From contig OY829327.1 in assembly GCA_963691655.1 (NCBI GenBank), positions 80,054,019 through 80,118,018 on the forward strand: a DNA stretch of 64,000 bases, read 5' to 3'. Shown one piece after another: positions 46,172 to 57,094 of this stretch. The stretch is from Toxonevra muliebris. Lineage: Eukaryota; Arthropoda; Insecta; Diptera; Pallopteridae. The position numbers were made by a program, and so were the translations under genes. Positions within the stretch are counted from its first letter, which is position 1. Each line of letters opens with the position of its first letter. Below the pieces are notes generated by a model, which had not been told where the DNA came from, made no database searches, and saw only the letters and a program-made list of their open reading frames with translations.

Positions 46172-48658
46172 TTATTATTTTTATTTATTATATTTACATA
46201 TATGCATATGTTCTAGTTTCATTCAAAATAAAATCATGAAATTCTATATTTTAGTTTATTTTTGTTGCCACGTGCCGAAAAATTCGAAAAAAAAAACTAT
46301 TTCTCCCTAATGATCAAAATTCATTGCATTTGGCAACAGCATAAATATTAAAATTAAACCGAAAAATATAAATATTTTCTTAATTTGCAAAATAATTATG
46401 TGAAAACTGATTCTAAATTTGTTGATGTTCAGACAAAATAACAAATGTGGTCCGTCATTTGTAATCAGCAAAATTAAATCATAAAAAAATACATGCAAAT
46501 ATTTTAGTTTCACATTTTGATATTTTGCCAATTAGGTTTTTAGTGTTTTCTTTCCGCTAAGTGAAATAATAGAATTAAAATTAAAAAAAGAAAACAATTT
46601 TCATGCCAGAAAAAAAACATAAAAAAGAGCAAAAAATTATGACAATAGATCCTTATATACATGAATCTCTATTTCAAAGATTTTTAAAATCATTCAGTGA
46701 TATTTGGAATTTCTTCTTCTTTAAGATATTATAAAAATCTTTTTATTATTGTATATTTTACCTTATAAAGAAATTCTCAGAATATTACGTCAACATATTA
46801 AAGTTTAAATTTTATAATTGCTTTAACAATTATTTGTGGCAATTTTTTGGAAAGCACGTGAGTGTAAAAAAAAGAGGAGTGGTGTTGGTGGTAGTGATGA
46901 TGATAAATATAAACATGAATTTTTATTACAATAAACATACATAGATATTAGTTTATTGTGTTTTAAAATATTTCGTTTAAAAATGAAAGATCACGACTAA
47001 CTTATAAATAAATTGCCGGATCATTAATAAAATGAAACTGAAAAAAAAAAAATATTTCGCTAATTTCGCTATTGTTAAATTAAATACAATATATAAAAAT
47101 CATCACACGACATTTGATGGCATTATACAAATTATACTGGCAAGCAATAGCGGAACCGAAGGGGGTTTAATTTTTTCGTCTCCCAATATTTTCTTTTCAT
47201 TCATGCCAACGATCAGAATGTATTGAAATTTCAACAGTTTGGTGAGGGTTTCACCCCGAATTCCCCCCTCCCCTTTTGGATCCGTTAGTGCTGACAAGTA
47301 CTCTCTTCTATGCCTGCTGTTGTAGCTGTGATTATAAATTTTTTAATTTTTTTTTTGCGAATTTTTTTTGCCATTCAAATCACCCTACAACTATTAACAG
47401 AAACAGTTTAGTTACTTAATAATCAATGAAAACTGTCAGATAAAAACGAAACGCCGAACATCAACTTTCGAAGACAAAATTTCGAATTCTAATGAGCCCA
47501 AATTTGGATTTAGTGTTAATCAAAATTATCATAAACTTGCTAGCTGTTCTCCCCCAAGGGTTCTTGTAAAGGATTTCAGGTATAGCTAGTTCAAGTTTTT
47601 GTTAACTTGTAAATTTTGATTTCTCGCTATTTCTCCACAGATGGCGTTTCTGGTATAAAGTTAAAATGCAACGCTGGGTATTCACAATCTATTTAGACAA
47701 AGACATTTTTCTAGGTATATAACTTGCAAATACATTACAAGTTCTATAGGAAAATAAATACATACCTCTATCTCTAAATGTATATCTCTGATGCTGTTTT
47801 ATAGCTCACTTCCCGTTTATATTATTTCGTTGAATTTTGTATTATTTTTGGCGCGCAAATATTCACTTCCACGAAATTCGCCAATTTTAGATACAAATAT
47901 ATACCTACAATTATTTTTAAGTACCTCGTGTATAATGCATTCATTTGTTTGGCATTTTTTCAAGCGACAAACAAACAACAGAAATTTCTATCATATATGG
48001 TAAATTTACATTATATAAATTTGTTTTGATATTTTTTCTATTTTTTTAATTTTTATAGTTCACGCTTGGTGTTTTAACTATTAAAATTAATAATTTTTTC
48101 CTTCATTCAAGCTATTATTTTTGTTTTTTTTTCTATAAAAATTTTATTATAGTTTTCCGATTTTTAATTGTAAGTAAATGCAAATACTTTTGTTGTATGT
48201 GAATTTCACTGCCATGAATCATTGATCATGCATGGTGAGGAGACTTTTTGTTACTTGTGTTAAAATTCAAACATTTTGTTGTATTTTGGGCGTTATTTTA
48301 ATACTGTAACAAAAAAAAAAAAAAAAAAAAAAAAAAACAAATCTAGTGTGGATAGCTGCTTCTGAGTTATAGTCTAGACAAACTTGTTGATATATGCTAA
48401 TCATAGATTGATTTGTTGATTTTTTTTTGGCTGAATCCGTGGCAGGCCCACTTCATTGCATAGATATGATTCATTTACAGCTTTAAAGAAATTCTTTTAA
48501 ATTGAGATATACTAATATTTATGTGTGTATGTATGTATAGAAAAACTTTATACTTCAATAAATATGATATGTTAATTAAAACGTATTTCATTGAAACGAT
48601 CGCGTGCTCGTTTGATTGATTTATTTTGATATAGACGGGACAAGTGTACATAGGGTAA
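46172..48658. other. Non-coding, putative intron
   Basis: No exon recognised. It has a C-rich patch at 47259-47275 and an A-run of 27 at 48311-48337. Confidence 0.5.
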
Positions 48659-48979
48659 TGGGGGGTCGCTGAGTCCGAATCCGTGATCCGTTTTGCTTTG
48701 GTACGCCACAATTTTTTTTTATTGATACCAAAATTTTTAAAATTGAAGAAAAAAGAAAAATTAAAAATGCAATTCATATTTTTTCTCATCAAAACATCCA
48801 TTTTTATAAAAAAAAAATTTTCAATATTTTTTATTTTTTAACTTTAAAAATTCTTTTTTCAATTTTGTTCTTTTTATTTGTATGTTAGTTGTTAGATAGA
48901 TCAAAAAAGTAACTTGAGAAAAAAAATTGTTTTGAACCTGGCCTAGGAACGACTCAGCGACAAGGTGCCATATGGCACC
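48659..48979. repeat. GGTCGCTGA-family unit with inverted ends and a 16-bp palindrome
   Basis: GGGGTCGCTGAGTCCGAATC at 48661 mirrors GACTCAGCGAC ending at about 48962, an exact 11-bp inverted repeat of GTCGCTGAGTC. Immediately after lies the perfect palindrome GGTGCCATATGGCACC (48964-48979). The head matches the arrays at 4.0 and 9.3 kb. Confidence 0.6.
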
Positions 48980-49139
48980 GCTAGGCATTACTGGGTTAAG
49001 CTAACAACGAAATAAAAGTGAACGATGATAATGAGGATAAAAAAAATTACAAAAAAAATTAATTAATTAAGAAAAAATTTTTTTTTTTAAATTTTTTAAA
49101 ACTAAAAAATAAAAAAAAATCGAAAATTACCCATAATGT

Positions 49140-49440
49140 CACAGTGGCCAGGTACCCAACAAAGCATGACTTTGTTATGGGTAGCCAGCTCCTGCAGACT
49201 CTCAAAACACTCCTTCACTAGCTTTGCCTGTCAGAGAAAATTATAATCTTATCACATTTTAGACCTTTTTTAAGGTTAATTCTGGCGCAGGTCTCAATTG
49301 CATATAATTCGGCTTGAAAAATACTAGGCCAAGTGGCCAGTGGAATTGAAATTCGAGTTTTAGGTACAACAACGCCAGCACCAGAACCACAATCGGTTTT
49401 CCAGCCGTCAATATTTTCTGAGAAAAATATTTGGGATCTA
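49140..49440 (-). mobile_element. LINE fragment carrying an RNase H domain
   Basis: Minus-strand translation from 49410 gives IDGWKTDCGSGAGVVVPKT, then WPSIFQAELYAIETCARINL and DKIIIFSD. After a frameshift near 49230 it continues HNKVMLCWVPGHCD to about 49140. The order DG...GSGAGV, QAELYAI, FSD, V-LCWVPGH is the RNase H domain of I/LOA/R1/Jockey-group LINEs. The expected Glu of AEL is kept. No RT or tail remains. It appears to belong to a different copy or family from the 2.3-kb LINE. Confidence 0.75.
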
Positions 49441-51312
49441 TTAAGGTCAGAACTACCAAAAGCGAATTTTTTAAAGAAATTAACTATTGAATATTAACAG
49501 TTTTGTATTTTTGCAATAATATTTTTAAACTGGAATAACTGTTAGAAAAAATAGTCAACTATTTTCGAAGAAACATTTTTCATCGAAAAATATTTGGTGT
49601 CCCTCAAGGTCAAAATCATCCAAGACCACGGATTAATTTCTTGAAAAAAGTTAGACTTAAATAGTTTTGGAAGGTGAATATATTTCTCAAAGACCCTATG
49701 TCAATGGACTTCTAGGGTGGCTCGCTGTTAGAGAGTAAAAATGATCCATGACGCGATATAAATTATCTATATGAGAGAGAATTACCAGACCTTTTTTTTT
49801 TTATTAACTCAACTCATCTCCTCGAAAGTTTGTGGTTATAAGTTTTTGGACAGCAGTTATATACCTATAGGTAGATGTGTTTAAATTTCGTTCAAAAGAT
49901 TTTAGGTTCAAGCTTAGAATACTAAAATCATAATCAGGTTCTAGTATTCTGGAGAAACTTATATTGTTGTGTTTTATATAGAGAAACCAGTTTTAAAGAA
50001 GATGCAGTCACACATACATATATATAAATAAAGAAATTCAATAGTCTTAAGTATTATAAATTATTTCATTCACATTAAGCAAGTAATACTGGAATATTTG
50101 GGACTTTTTCTGTTTGCAATAGGTTAATTTTAATATTTAATTTCATTAAGGGTGATTTACTTGAATTAAACCGATTGTCAACTTTCAAATTATGTGAAAG
50201 ATTAAAATTAAATTAATTAATTAAAATGGGATTCCCCCTCGCCCTCCTTTTCGCGTATTTTACTACTACGTTTGGCGTATTTTCTCATTTGACTAATGAA
50301 CCGAGAAATTATCCGTCACTATAACGATGTTGTATATATATTTTTTGTTTTGTCATGATTATTTTTAAGATTTTTGTTTAAAAACTTAACGGGAGAGATA
50401 AATTCGTGAAAAAATTTTAATTACAGGTTTTTCCTATAAAATACAAAGTAATTAATTGATAGATTAATAATGGAAGATCATTATTTACAATACTTAGAAG
50501 CTGGAAATAAATCTTAAAATATTATTTATGATTTTTATTAATTTTTTTTTTTTTATACATAAAACTTGTACTTGCTCCTCCCTCACAGTAATATTTGCAT
50601 AGCTTTACTTTTAGTTTCAATGTTTTAGCTAAAGTTATAAACTTGAAAATGAATCTTTGTATATACAATATATAAGCTAATGAACTTAAAACTCAATGTT
50701 AAAAAGTTAAAGTAACAACAAATTTAATTAATAATATTATTACTCATTTGTTTGTTCATAAAACTCACACCTTTAAAAAACACTTAAAAGAAATTTTACA
50801 TAAAAGTTTCCATAACTAAATTAGTTATGAATGAAGCCGGTTTTTCTTCCCAAAAAAATGTGGGTTAACATTAAAGCAAGAAGGGCAAACTAAAATTAAA
50901 CACTGAATGTAATAAAAAACTATAAACAAACCGTATGTAAAAACAAAAAGTATGTAAAAACTTTTCTTTTAAATAAATAGTTATAAAATATTATTAATGA
51001 ATTATTCAACAGCTTCATAAAACTTAATAAATGTATGGAAGAAATCTGAAATAATACAATTGCTTGACAACCACAATAGTTAGCAATTTGAATGTTGTTA
51101 ACAGAGTTTTCATGACTTGAGGCAATTAAAATCATTATATTGTTATTTTCCGTTAAAGACTTTTGAATAGCTTCACAGTAATTAATGGAGATTCGAAAAG
51201 GCATTCAAGTTGAAACATAGTTGATTTAATGATTTTGTAAATTTTCGTCATAAAAACGCCGTAATGCCTGACAGTAGCACAGAGTAATAGGTTTTTAATA
51301 AATTTTGTTGAA
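49441..51312. other. Non-coding stretch
   Basis: AT-rich with no recognised exon or element. Two diverged CGAAAAATATTTGG-type blocks (near 49420 and 49585) suggest a small local duplication. Confidence 0.45.
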
Positions 51313-51324
51313 GAAAGAAATTAA

Positions 51325-51583
51325 ATTCAAATATTAGTAGCTTATATAGGATATTGAAAGATTAAGAACTATCACTAAGATCACTGATGAGGAATTGTGG
51401 CAAATTCCGAAACGGCCGTCTGATTTGCCCGTCTCTATATACATTGTTGTTGTGATGACTACATTTGTTCATTAACCTGTTTATATATATAAATTCAAAT
51501 AACGATATTGACATGAACTTAAGTCATGACTTTGAAAATTAACCTCTAGATTTAATTTTCATAGTCTCCTAAAAAACTATCAT
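51325..51583 (+). mobile_element. Hammerhead-bearing short retroelement, copy B (5'-truncated, with TSD)
   Basis: Almost identical to 27290-27543 apart from a few substitutions and small indels, but lacking the first 90 or so bases of copy A. An exact 12-bp repeat GAAAGAAATTAA flanks it at 51313-51324 and 51584-51595. 5' truncation plus a target-site duplication is the signature of target-primed reverse transcription. There is no poly(A) tail. The 3' end is CTAAAAAACTATCAT after the terminal hairpin (51528-51566). No protein is encoded. Confidence 0.8.
51378..51426 (+). ncRNA. Type I hammerhead ribozyme, copy B
   Basis: Helix I AGATCA (51378-51383), CTGATGA (51384-51390), helix II GGAAT...ATTCC (51391-51408), GAAA (51409-51412), palindromic helix III, GTC (51418-51420), helix I partner TGATTT (51421-51426). 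Compared with copy A, only the helix II loop differs (GTGGCAA for GTGGCGG); the catalytic core is intact. Predicted cleavage is after 51420. Confidence 0.85.
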
Positions 51584-51595
51584 GAAAGAAATTAA

Positions 51596-52619
51596 TGTGT
51601 GTTAAATATCTTTGAGAATACTCAATGAAAGAATCTGAATGTCCGAATTATTTGTAAGGATTATGTGCATTATGCTTGAATATATTTTTGATGAAGAAAG
51701 TTATAGTCCAGCAACTCATGGTTGCTTTCTAACTGCATTTTAAGATCAGAGAGCCCATGCCACCTTAATCAATAGGTAAATGTATACATTTAAAGAGCTA
51801 GAGGTTTCATACCTGAAACAAAAATTGTTCCTGAAGAAAATATTAACACTTCTTGTCTTAACATCAACATCTCTTTACTCTTGTTGTTAGTGATTTTATA
51901 TAAAAACATTTTTCAATACTTTATCTAGTATGAAAATTTGGAAAATTCGTTTTATAAAAATTCCAAAAAAATAGGGATAAGGGGAGGAGGTGGGGAGGCT
52001 TCCGGTCATCAAACATTTTCCACCTAGTATTTTATTTCAGTGTTAGTCTGTTGCTAAATCATTGTTAGATTATGTAATTTAGTCCATAAAAAGAAGAAAA
52101 AACTCGTTACAATTATCTGATAGTTCTAGTTAGAAATATTATTTGAAGTCGCTGAATACTTATGATTTCAAAGAATGAGATTATTTTAAAACACGAAGTA
52201 CAGTTTCCATACCGATGAAATTTGTACTAATAATTAAGATATATTTATCTGAACAGCTGACAGTTTAAGGCCAATCAATGATCGATTTATCTTCACTTCA
52301 TTAGCTTCACTCTTGTGGGAGTTACAATATAGAAGGCTCAGCAAAAGTTCCACTGTAGCTGTTGAGATACATATATCCCAGCCAATTTTTGAAACGGTTG
52401 AATTTAAAAGTTTGCCTATAATGTGGGTCATTTGTGGATCTAGGGTTGAAGGGGACTTAACACAAAAGGAAATGAGATATCTCATCTTGTGTCCTGAAAT
52501 GATTTCTGAAAAAAAAAATACCGTAAACAGCTGCGAAGGGGTTAAATGGGTACATGCACCCCTCAAAATATTCCTCAAAATATTTTTTTTTTTAATAAAT
52601 GGATCTATATATTTTAGGC
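51596..52619. other. Non-coding stretch with G-rich tract
   Basis: A G-rich tract GGGGAGGAGGTGGGGAGG lies at about 51981-51998. Overlapping frames at 52234-52663 on both strands show no motif and their real status is doubtful. Confidence 0.4.
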
Positions 52620-53100
52620 TCCATATCAAGGACTGCTCTTTGGTTTTTGGGTCTTACCTATAAACCCAAGTTTCATCACCTGCTTCCGTTTTATTATAGG
52701 AACTAGACTTAACGTTTTCAAATTTTGCCAGGAAATCTTGGCTGTCTATTTTTAGCTGTCACTCAAAATTCTTAATCAAGTAGATTTCTTCGTGTATTCC
52801 CGATGACTTTCTAATATTAGTGAGATACCCATGGAATTGAAACCCAATTCATCAACTATAATTTGTAGGATCAATCCTGGGTTTTTATAAATTTTAACTT
52901 TTACTTTAAAAAGGTTGTCTTTCACGTCCCTGTTGGAATCTTTGAAACCATTTGCAACTAGTGCATTCATTTTATATACATTTTTATATTCGTGGGAAAT
53001 TTGTACTGGCTTGGTTGATCTGTAGATAATGATTTATAGCGTGTGCTGGCGGTAGGATTTCTGTCGAGCTATCAACAGTACGTTTACGTTTTCTCATTTC
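52620..53100 (-). pseudogene. Mariner-type transposase relic (HTH and GDETW region)
   Basis: On the minus strand, shifted frames give CKWFQRFQQGRE and RDVKDNLF near 52960-52910. This corresponds to the mariner WFKRF..GRE.V.DD block. KIYKNPGLILQIIVDELGFN (helix-turn-helix 2) follows to about 52840, then EAGDETWVYR and DPKTKEQS near 52690-52640, the block holding the first catalytic Asp. An in-frame stop follows VYR. Nothing downstream matches the remainder of a mariner transposase, so it is truncated as well as frameshifted. The GDETW spelling points to the mariner (DD34D) side of the superfamily. Confidence 0.65.
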
Positions 53101-54780
53101 CATTCTTACTGAATTTACATTTAGGTTTTAGTGGTCATTGCGGTTGTAAGAAAGACTCCTTATCTAAAGAGATCTTCCAAAGTATTTTTAGATTGTAATG
53201 TGCAAGCTCAGAGAAATCTTACCCCATCTTTGGCGGTATAGTTCTGTAGATACCAATTGAAAAAAAAAATTGTATTTCTTACACAGTCATAAAAAAAAAT
53301 TGAGAATGGTAGGGAGGATGTTAGATCAGTTACAAGCACCTTAGACTAGGTGTAGCATCAAATTTTACAATTTTAATAGAAAAAAATATCAAACACGCAA
53401 AAATAATCATTTTATAATAATGCTAGAATATAGAATATTTCATTACCGGAGCAATATTTCGAAATAAAAATGCATGTGCCCATAGACTAATGTGAAAGTG
53501 TGTGCACATAAATGGTTTGCTCACCTTAGGCGCTATAGTTTTTTGTAGGTTTCCATGGAAAATCTTTCTTATTTAAAAAAAAAACTTTTTCGGCATAAAT
53601 GCATAATAAAGTTGAATAATAATTTCTTTCATCCCCCACATCTTGAGCGCCATAGATTTTTATAATGTTTCAGAGTAAATTTCCTGCAATTGAGGGGAAA
53701 TTAACATTTCCGCATAACTTCAGACGAAAAAACAATAAAAAAGTTGATGTTATAATTAAAAGGAACGATTGTGTCATAATTTCTTCACTACTGGTGGCTC
53801 GCTGCTATAAAAGGCTTAAGATTTCTTTCTTTTTTTTATTTAATTTATAACTGTCCATCGTTATTGTCATATTTTTATCATTGTTGTTCCTACAAAAAAA
53901 AAAAAAAAAAAAATCAATAAAAAATCACATGAAACATCTAATTAAATGTTAATCACAGTTTTATAAATCAATTGATAGAAAAGTAAGAGATACTTAAATG
54001 CAAAACGTCTATGGCATTTATGACACAAAAGACACAAAAATTCCAGCAATAACAGGCAACAGGCTAAAAGTGACAGTAGCAACACCAACAACAGCAACTG
54101 CTGCTGCTGCTGCTCCTCCTACTTTGACAGTTGGCTATAAATTTCTTGTCTTGCATTTTACTAACTTAAGTGTGTGGTATCAGTTACTGTTGTATATTTT
54201 TTTTTAGTATTATTTGTTTATTGTATGGAACTCGTTGTCGCCGTCGTTTTCTTCGATGTTGTCGTCGTTGTTGGTTGATTTTAATTTTTTTTTTAAATTG
54301 AATTTTATCAATTTCTACAATTCTGTTGTTGTTGATTTGTTTGTATTTTTTGTTTTTGTATATGGTTGTTTTATTATTATTATTTTTTTTTTTGGTTTCG
54401 TTTTCTTGGTATTTGTGTTTAAGCTGCTTTGGTATAAGTCACAACTTTTTAACAATAAAAGAAACGAGCAAATCGTCTAAAAATTTCAGTCTTGCTTGAA
54501 ACGTCTCGTGGAAAGTGTTAACGTTGCCACTGTATCGTCGTAGTAACATATCTATACCTACATAAAAAGTTTTTTTATTTTTATTGTTGTTATTTTTCGC
54601 TGTCATTTTGCAGTACATACTGCAACAAAGCAATAACAATTCGAAGTAACATCGTCGTGTGATGAGCATAAAAACACGACCAACCGATACACGTTAAACA
54701 TTCAAACAATTTCTCATGAGTGAATTTCTCGCATGAGAGAATTAGGATATATGCGCATTTTTTGTTGCTGTTAACTGTCA
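53101..54780. other. Non-coding stretch with triplet repeats
   Basis: An A-run lies at about 53894-53914, CAACAGCAACTGCTGCTGCT-type triplets at 54080-54118, and T/GTT-rich DNA at 54230-54420. A 69-codon frame at 53998-54207 is driven by the triplets and is not a convincing exon. Confidence 0.45.
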
Positions 54781-54904
54781 AACCGAATCGAGTTGAGTTG
54801 CCATTTTGATGTACACCAAAAGTGCAAAAGAGCTTAAATGAGCGAATGTTAGAGACACCTGAGCGGAATAGAGTAAATGAACAGTACTAAAGAGCACACG
54901 TGAG

Positions 54905-55060
54905 CGAGTCTATAAAAATAGTACTAAAAAACAATAACAAAAAAAGCGGCTTTTTTGTTTGAGACGCGCGCAGCACACGTTAAGTTGTCGCCTGTTTGTA
55001 AGTGAGTGTGAGTGAATCCGTGAGTGCACGAGTACGTGCCTCTTCAAGTGCAGAAAGCAA
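54905..55060 (+). promoter_or_regulatory. Candidate TATA promoter for the 55.9-kb exon
   Basis: TATAAAAATAG at 54912-54922 is followed by an unusually GC-rich stretch for this window (GAGACGCGCGCAGCACACG, 54961-54979, then GTGAGTGTGAGTGAATCCG). A transcript starting about 30 bases after the TATA would have a 5' UTR of about 950 nt before the ATG at 55895. A second TATA-like site, TTTTATAAACACG, lies at 55594-55606. Both are sequence-pattern predictions. Confidence 0.35.
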
Positions 55061-55894
55061 AACAGAAGGCATTGAATTTATTTTTTTTTAAAATTAACAT
55101 AAAAACTAATAAATAAATTAAAACTTAAAAAAACAAAAACGTACTTTTATTTGACACCGTTAGTTTTACAATTGTAACAATAAAACTACTACAATCAAAA
55201 CTTACAACTTCCTGCTACTTCATCTACATAATAATGCCGGCATTTGTGTACTTTAAAATTAAAACAATTTTTGCTTTCCCTACTACAAAAAGAACGCATT
55301 TGTGATTTATAGTTTTGTTGAATACATTTCAACAAACAATAGCTAAAAAAAGTATAGTATTATTTAACATAAATAAGCTCGAATTTGTATAACTTTTTAT
55401 ACAATTAATTTAACAACATAACTGAAAAAATATTTTAAATAATTACAACAATCATCAGCATTAAACAGCAGCAACAACATCATCATACATCACTCGAAAG
55501 CATCGCAAATATTCAAGGTTACTGTCAGTGTTGCAGTTGTCGCGGAATAGTGTTGCCGGTTTCATTTGTTTTTTTTTTTTCATTTGTCTCGCTTTTATAA
55601 ACACGAAAGCTTAGTATTTATATAAATTTATAATTTGTGTGTGTGTTTTTTTTTGCCATTTATTATTATTATTATTTGTGGCCTCTTTGTACAATTTGAA
55701 TTTTGTTTAAACATCAAATTTGTATAGATTATTAAATTAAATACAAAAAGAAAAAGCGTCAAGTGATAAACATAAAAACTACCACAAAAACCGCAAGAAA
55801 AAGCGCAGAAACTAATAGCCAACAAAAACTATTAGCCTCAGTAGCTGTACCTAAAAAGCTATAACAACAAACAAACAGCAAAAAAGTCACGAAA
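55061..55894 (+). other. Putative 5' UTR of the 55.9-kb exon
   Basis: No long frame. Rich in AAC/CAA/CAG tracts (55440-55490, 55860-55882), a composition typical of fly neural-gene leaders. It ends in CACGAAA just before the ATG. Confidence 0.35.
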
Positions 55895-55944
55895 ATGAAA
55901 CGTTTAGTAACATGGGAACGCGATCTGGTGGATGCTATGTATGA
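55895..55944 (+). CDS. Short first coding exon of an unidentified gene
   Basis: ATG in a good context (CACGAAAATG) opens a 16-codon peptide, MKRLVTWERDLVDAMY, then GA before a consensus donor GTGAGT at 55945. Without splicing the frame stops immediately at TGA overlapping the donor. The exon ends in phase 2, the same as the 40-kb exon. The codons (CGC, CTG, GTG, GAT) are unlike the AT-rich background, supporting real coding sequence. The product's role cannot be read from so short a segment. Alternative first exons of a cAMP phosphodiesterase (dunce/PDE4) join a common exon in this phase, so that gene is one candidate, but the sequence itself does not show it. Confidence 0.55.
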
Positions 55945-56308
55945 GTGAGTTACTTTTCTTTTTCTTTTTCGCTTTATTTAAGTTATTTATATTTGGTTAG
56001 CCAAAAAGAAAAATATGTCTAACTTCGAAATTCGAAAGGCGAAAAGTTTTTTTTTTTGTTTTTTGGTTCAGACAGCAAACATTAACCCTTGCTGGGTTAG
56101 GATTTTTAACTTATGAAAAATTATCTTGAAATTTTCAAGAGAAAAGTATATGTCACGAACCCTGAATATAAATATAAGAAAATTAGAGGAAATTTGACCA
56201 ATATGTAATAAAAGTGTCAAAGGAGTATAGCTAAAAGTATATAGAACAGTAGTGGTAGTTTCTTTCAGTGATACTATTCAGTGAAGTAAAAATAATGGTC
56301 TTGTAATT

Positions 56309-56472
56309 GGTTACGTTCAGAAGACGCCTCTGCTCCACCACTGCTACATGTGTGTCTTATGAGCGCAAATTGATCACTTTACGATCAACAAAAATGATAT
56401 TGAGCAGTCATCATTTTATAGAGCGTATTATTTTTCTGATAGTTCAGCAGAGGTCGTTTTCTGAACGCAACC
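56309..56472. mobile_element. 164-bp MITE inserted in copy C
   Basis: Terminal inverted repeats of about 26 bp: left GGTTACGTTCAGAAGACG then CCTCTGCT; right, reverse-complemented, GGTTGCGTTCAGAAAACG then ACCTCTGCT. Directly flanked by ATT on both sides (56306-56308 and 56473-56475), a 3-bp duplication. No frame. A 3-bp duplication fits PIF/Harbinger-like elements, but the family is not established. Confidence 0.75.
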
Positions 56473-56535
56473 ATTCTCATTTACTTTAGAATGTTTTCAC
56501 TTATATAGATTGTTGAAATAAGTTAATTGTCACAC

Positions 56536-56584
56536 AGATCACTGAAGAGGAACCGTAGCGGTTTCCGAAATGATCATCTGATTT
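56536..56584 (+). ncRNA. Type I hammerhead ribozyme, copy C (diverged, core kept)
   Basis: Helix I AGATCA (56536-56541), CTGAAGA (56542-56548; consensus CTGANGA allows A), helix II GGAA-CCG / CGG-T-TTCC with a TAG-type loop (56549-56566), GAAA (56567-56570), helix III TGATCA, ATC (56576-56578), partner TGATTT (56579-56584). The helix III octamer is ATGATCAT, again palindromic but different from ACGGCCGT of A and B. The paired changes keep pairing. Predicted cleavage is after 56578. Confidence 0.75.
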
Positions 56585-56640
56585 CCTAGTTCTGTAACTT
56601 CTTAGTATTTTTCTTCTCATTATTGTTCATTTAAAGCCAG

Positions 56641-57094
56641 TTAATTTTAATTAATTAATTTAAAATGTTAACTGCCAAATTTGGATGAAATTTGAAAAAA
56701 AAAGTTTCCAAATTAAAACTATTAGGAAAGAAATTTTGATTAAAAATATTAAAAATGGAATAACACTTTCATCGATTTCGCTAGTGGTTTTTGCATATAA
56801 TACAGCGCAGCGAAATCAACAGTTTTAAAAGTTGATTGCCAACAAGGAATGGCAGTAAAATTTACTTATCTAACCATTCAAAATTTAAAGAAAATCTTAA
56901 TTTTTTCTGTTTTACAATGCCTGTAAAATTGAATCGAATGCTTCACAATTTTCTATTAGTTTTATAAGAAACTTCTGCTTACATTTCAATTTTTGAGTTG
57001 GGAATCTTTTATTTTGTCTGTGGTAATAAGGAATAACAGCTTAAGTTTATTTTCTTGTCAGCCTAGTATGATAACTTTGAATATAAATATTATA
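56641..57094. other. Non-coding stretch
   Basis: No recognised feature between copy C and the maT-like element. Confidence 0.45.

Larger units (their letters stand above)
56235..56640 (+). mobile_element. Hammerhead-bearing short retroelement, copy C (old, interrupted)
   Basis: The 5' part, AGTAGTGGTAGTTTCTTTCA then ATTCAGTGAAGTA at 56247-56287, matches copy A. After an inserted 164-bp element (56309-56472), similarity resumes with CTTATATAGATTGTTGAAA, then a hammerhead (56536-56584) and TGTTCATT near 56625. It is much more diverged than A and B. The 3' end is not clear. Confidence 0.7.

Noticed and set aside
52234..52663. Overlapping long frames on both strands (131 and 116 codons)
   Set aside because: No recognisable motif on either strand. 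They adjoin a decayed mariner relic and probably reflect mixed-composition transposon remains.
53998..54207. 69-codon frame with Ala/Thr/Pro runs
   Set aside because: The runs come from CAACAGCAA/CTGCTG triplets; there is no donor and no good coding context downstream.
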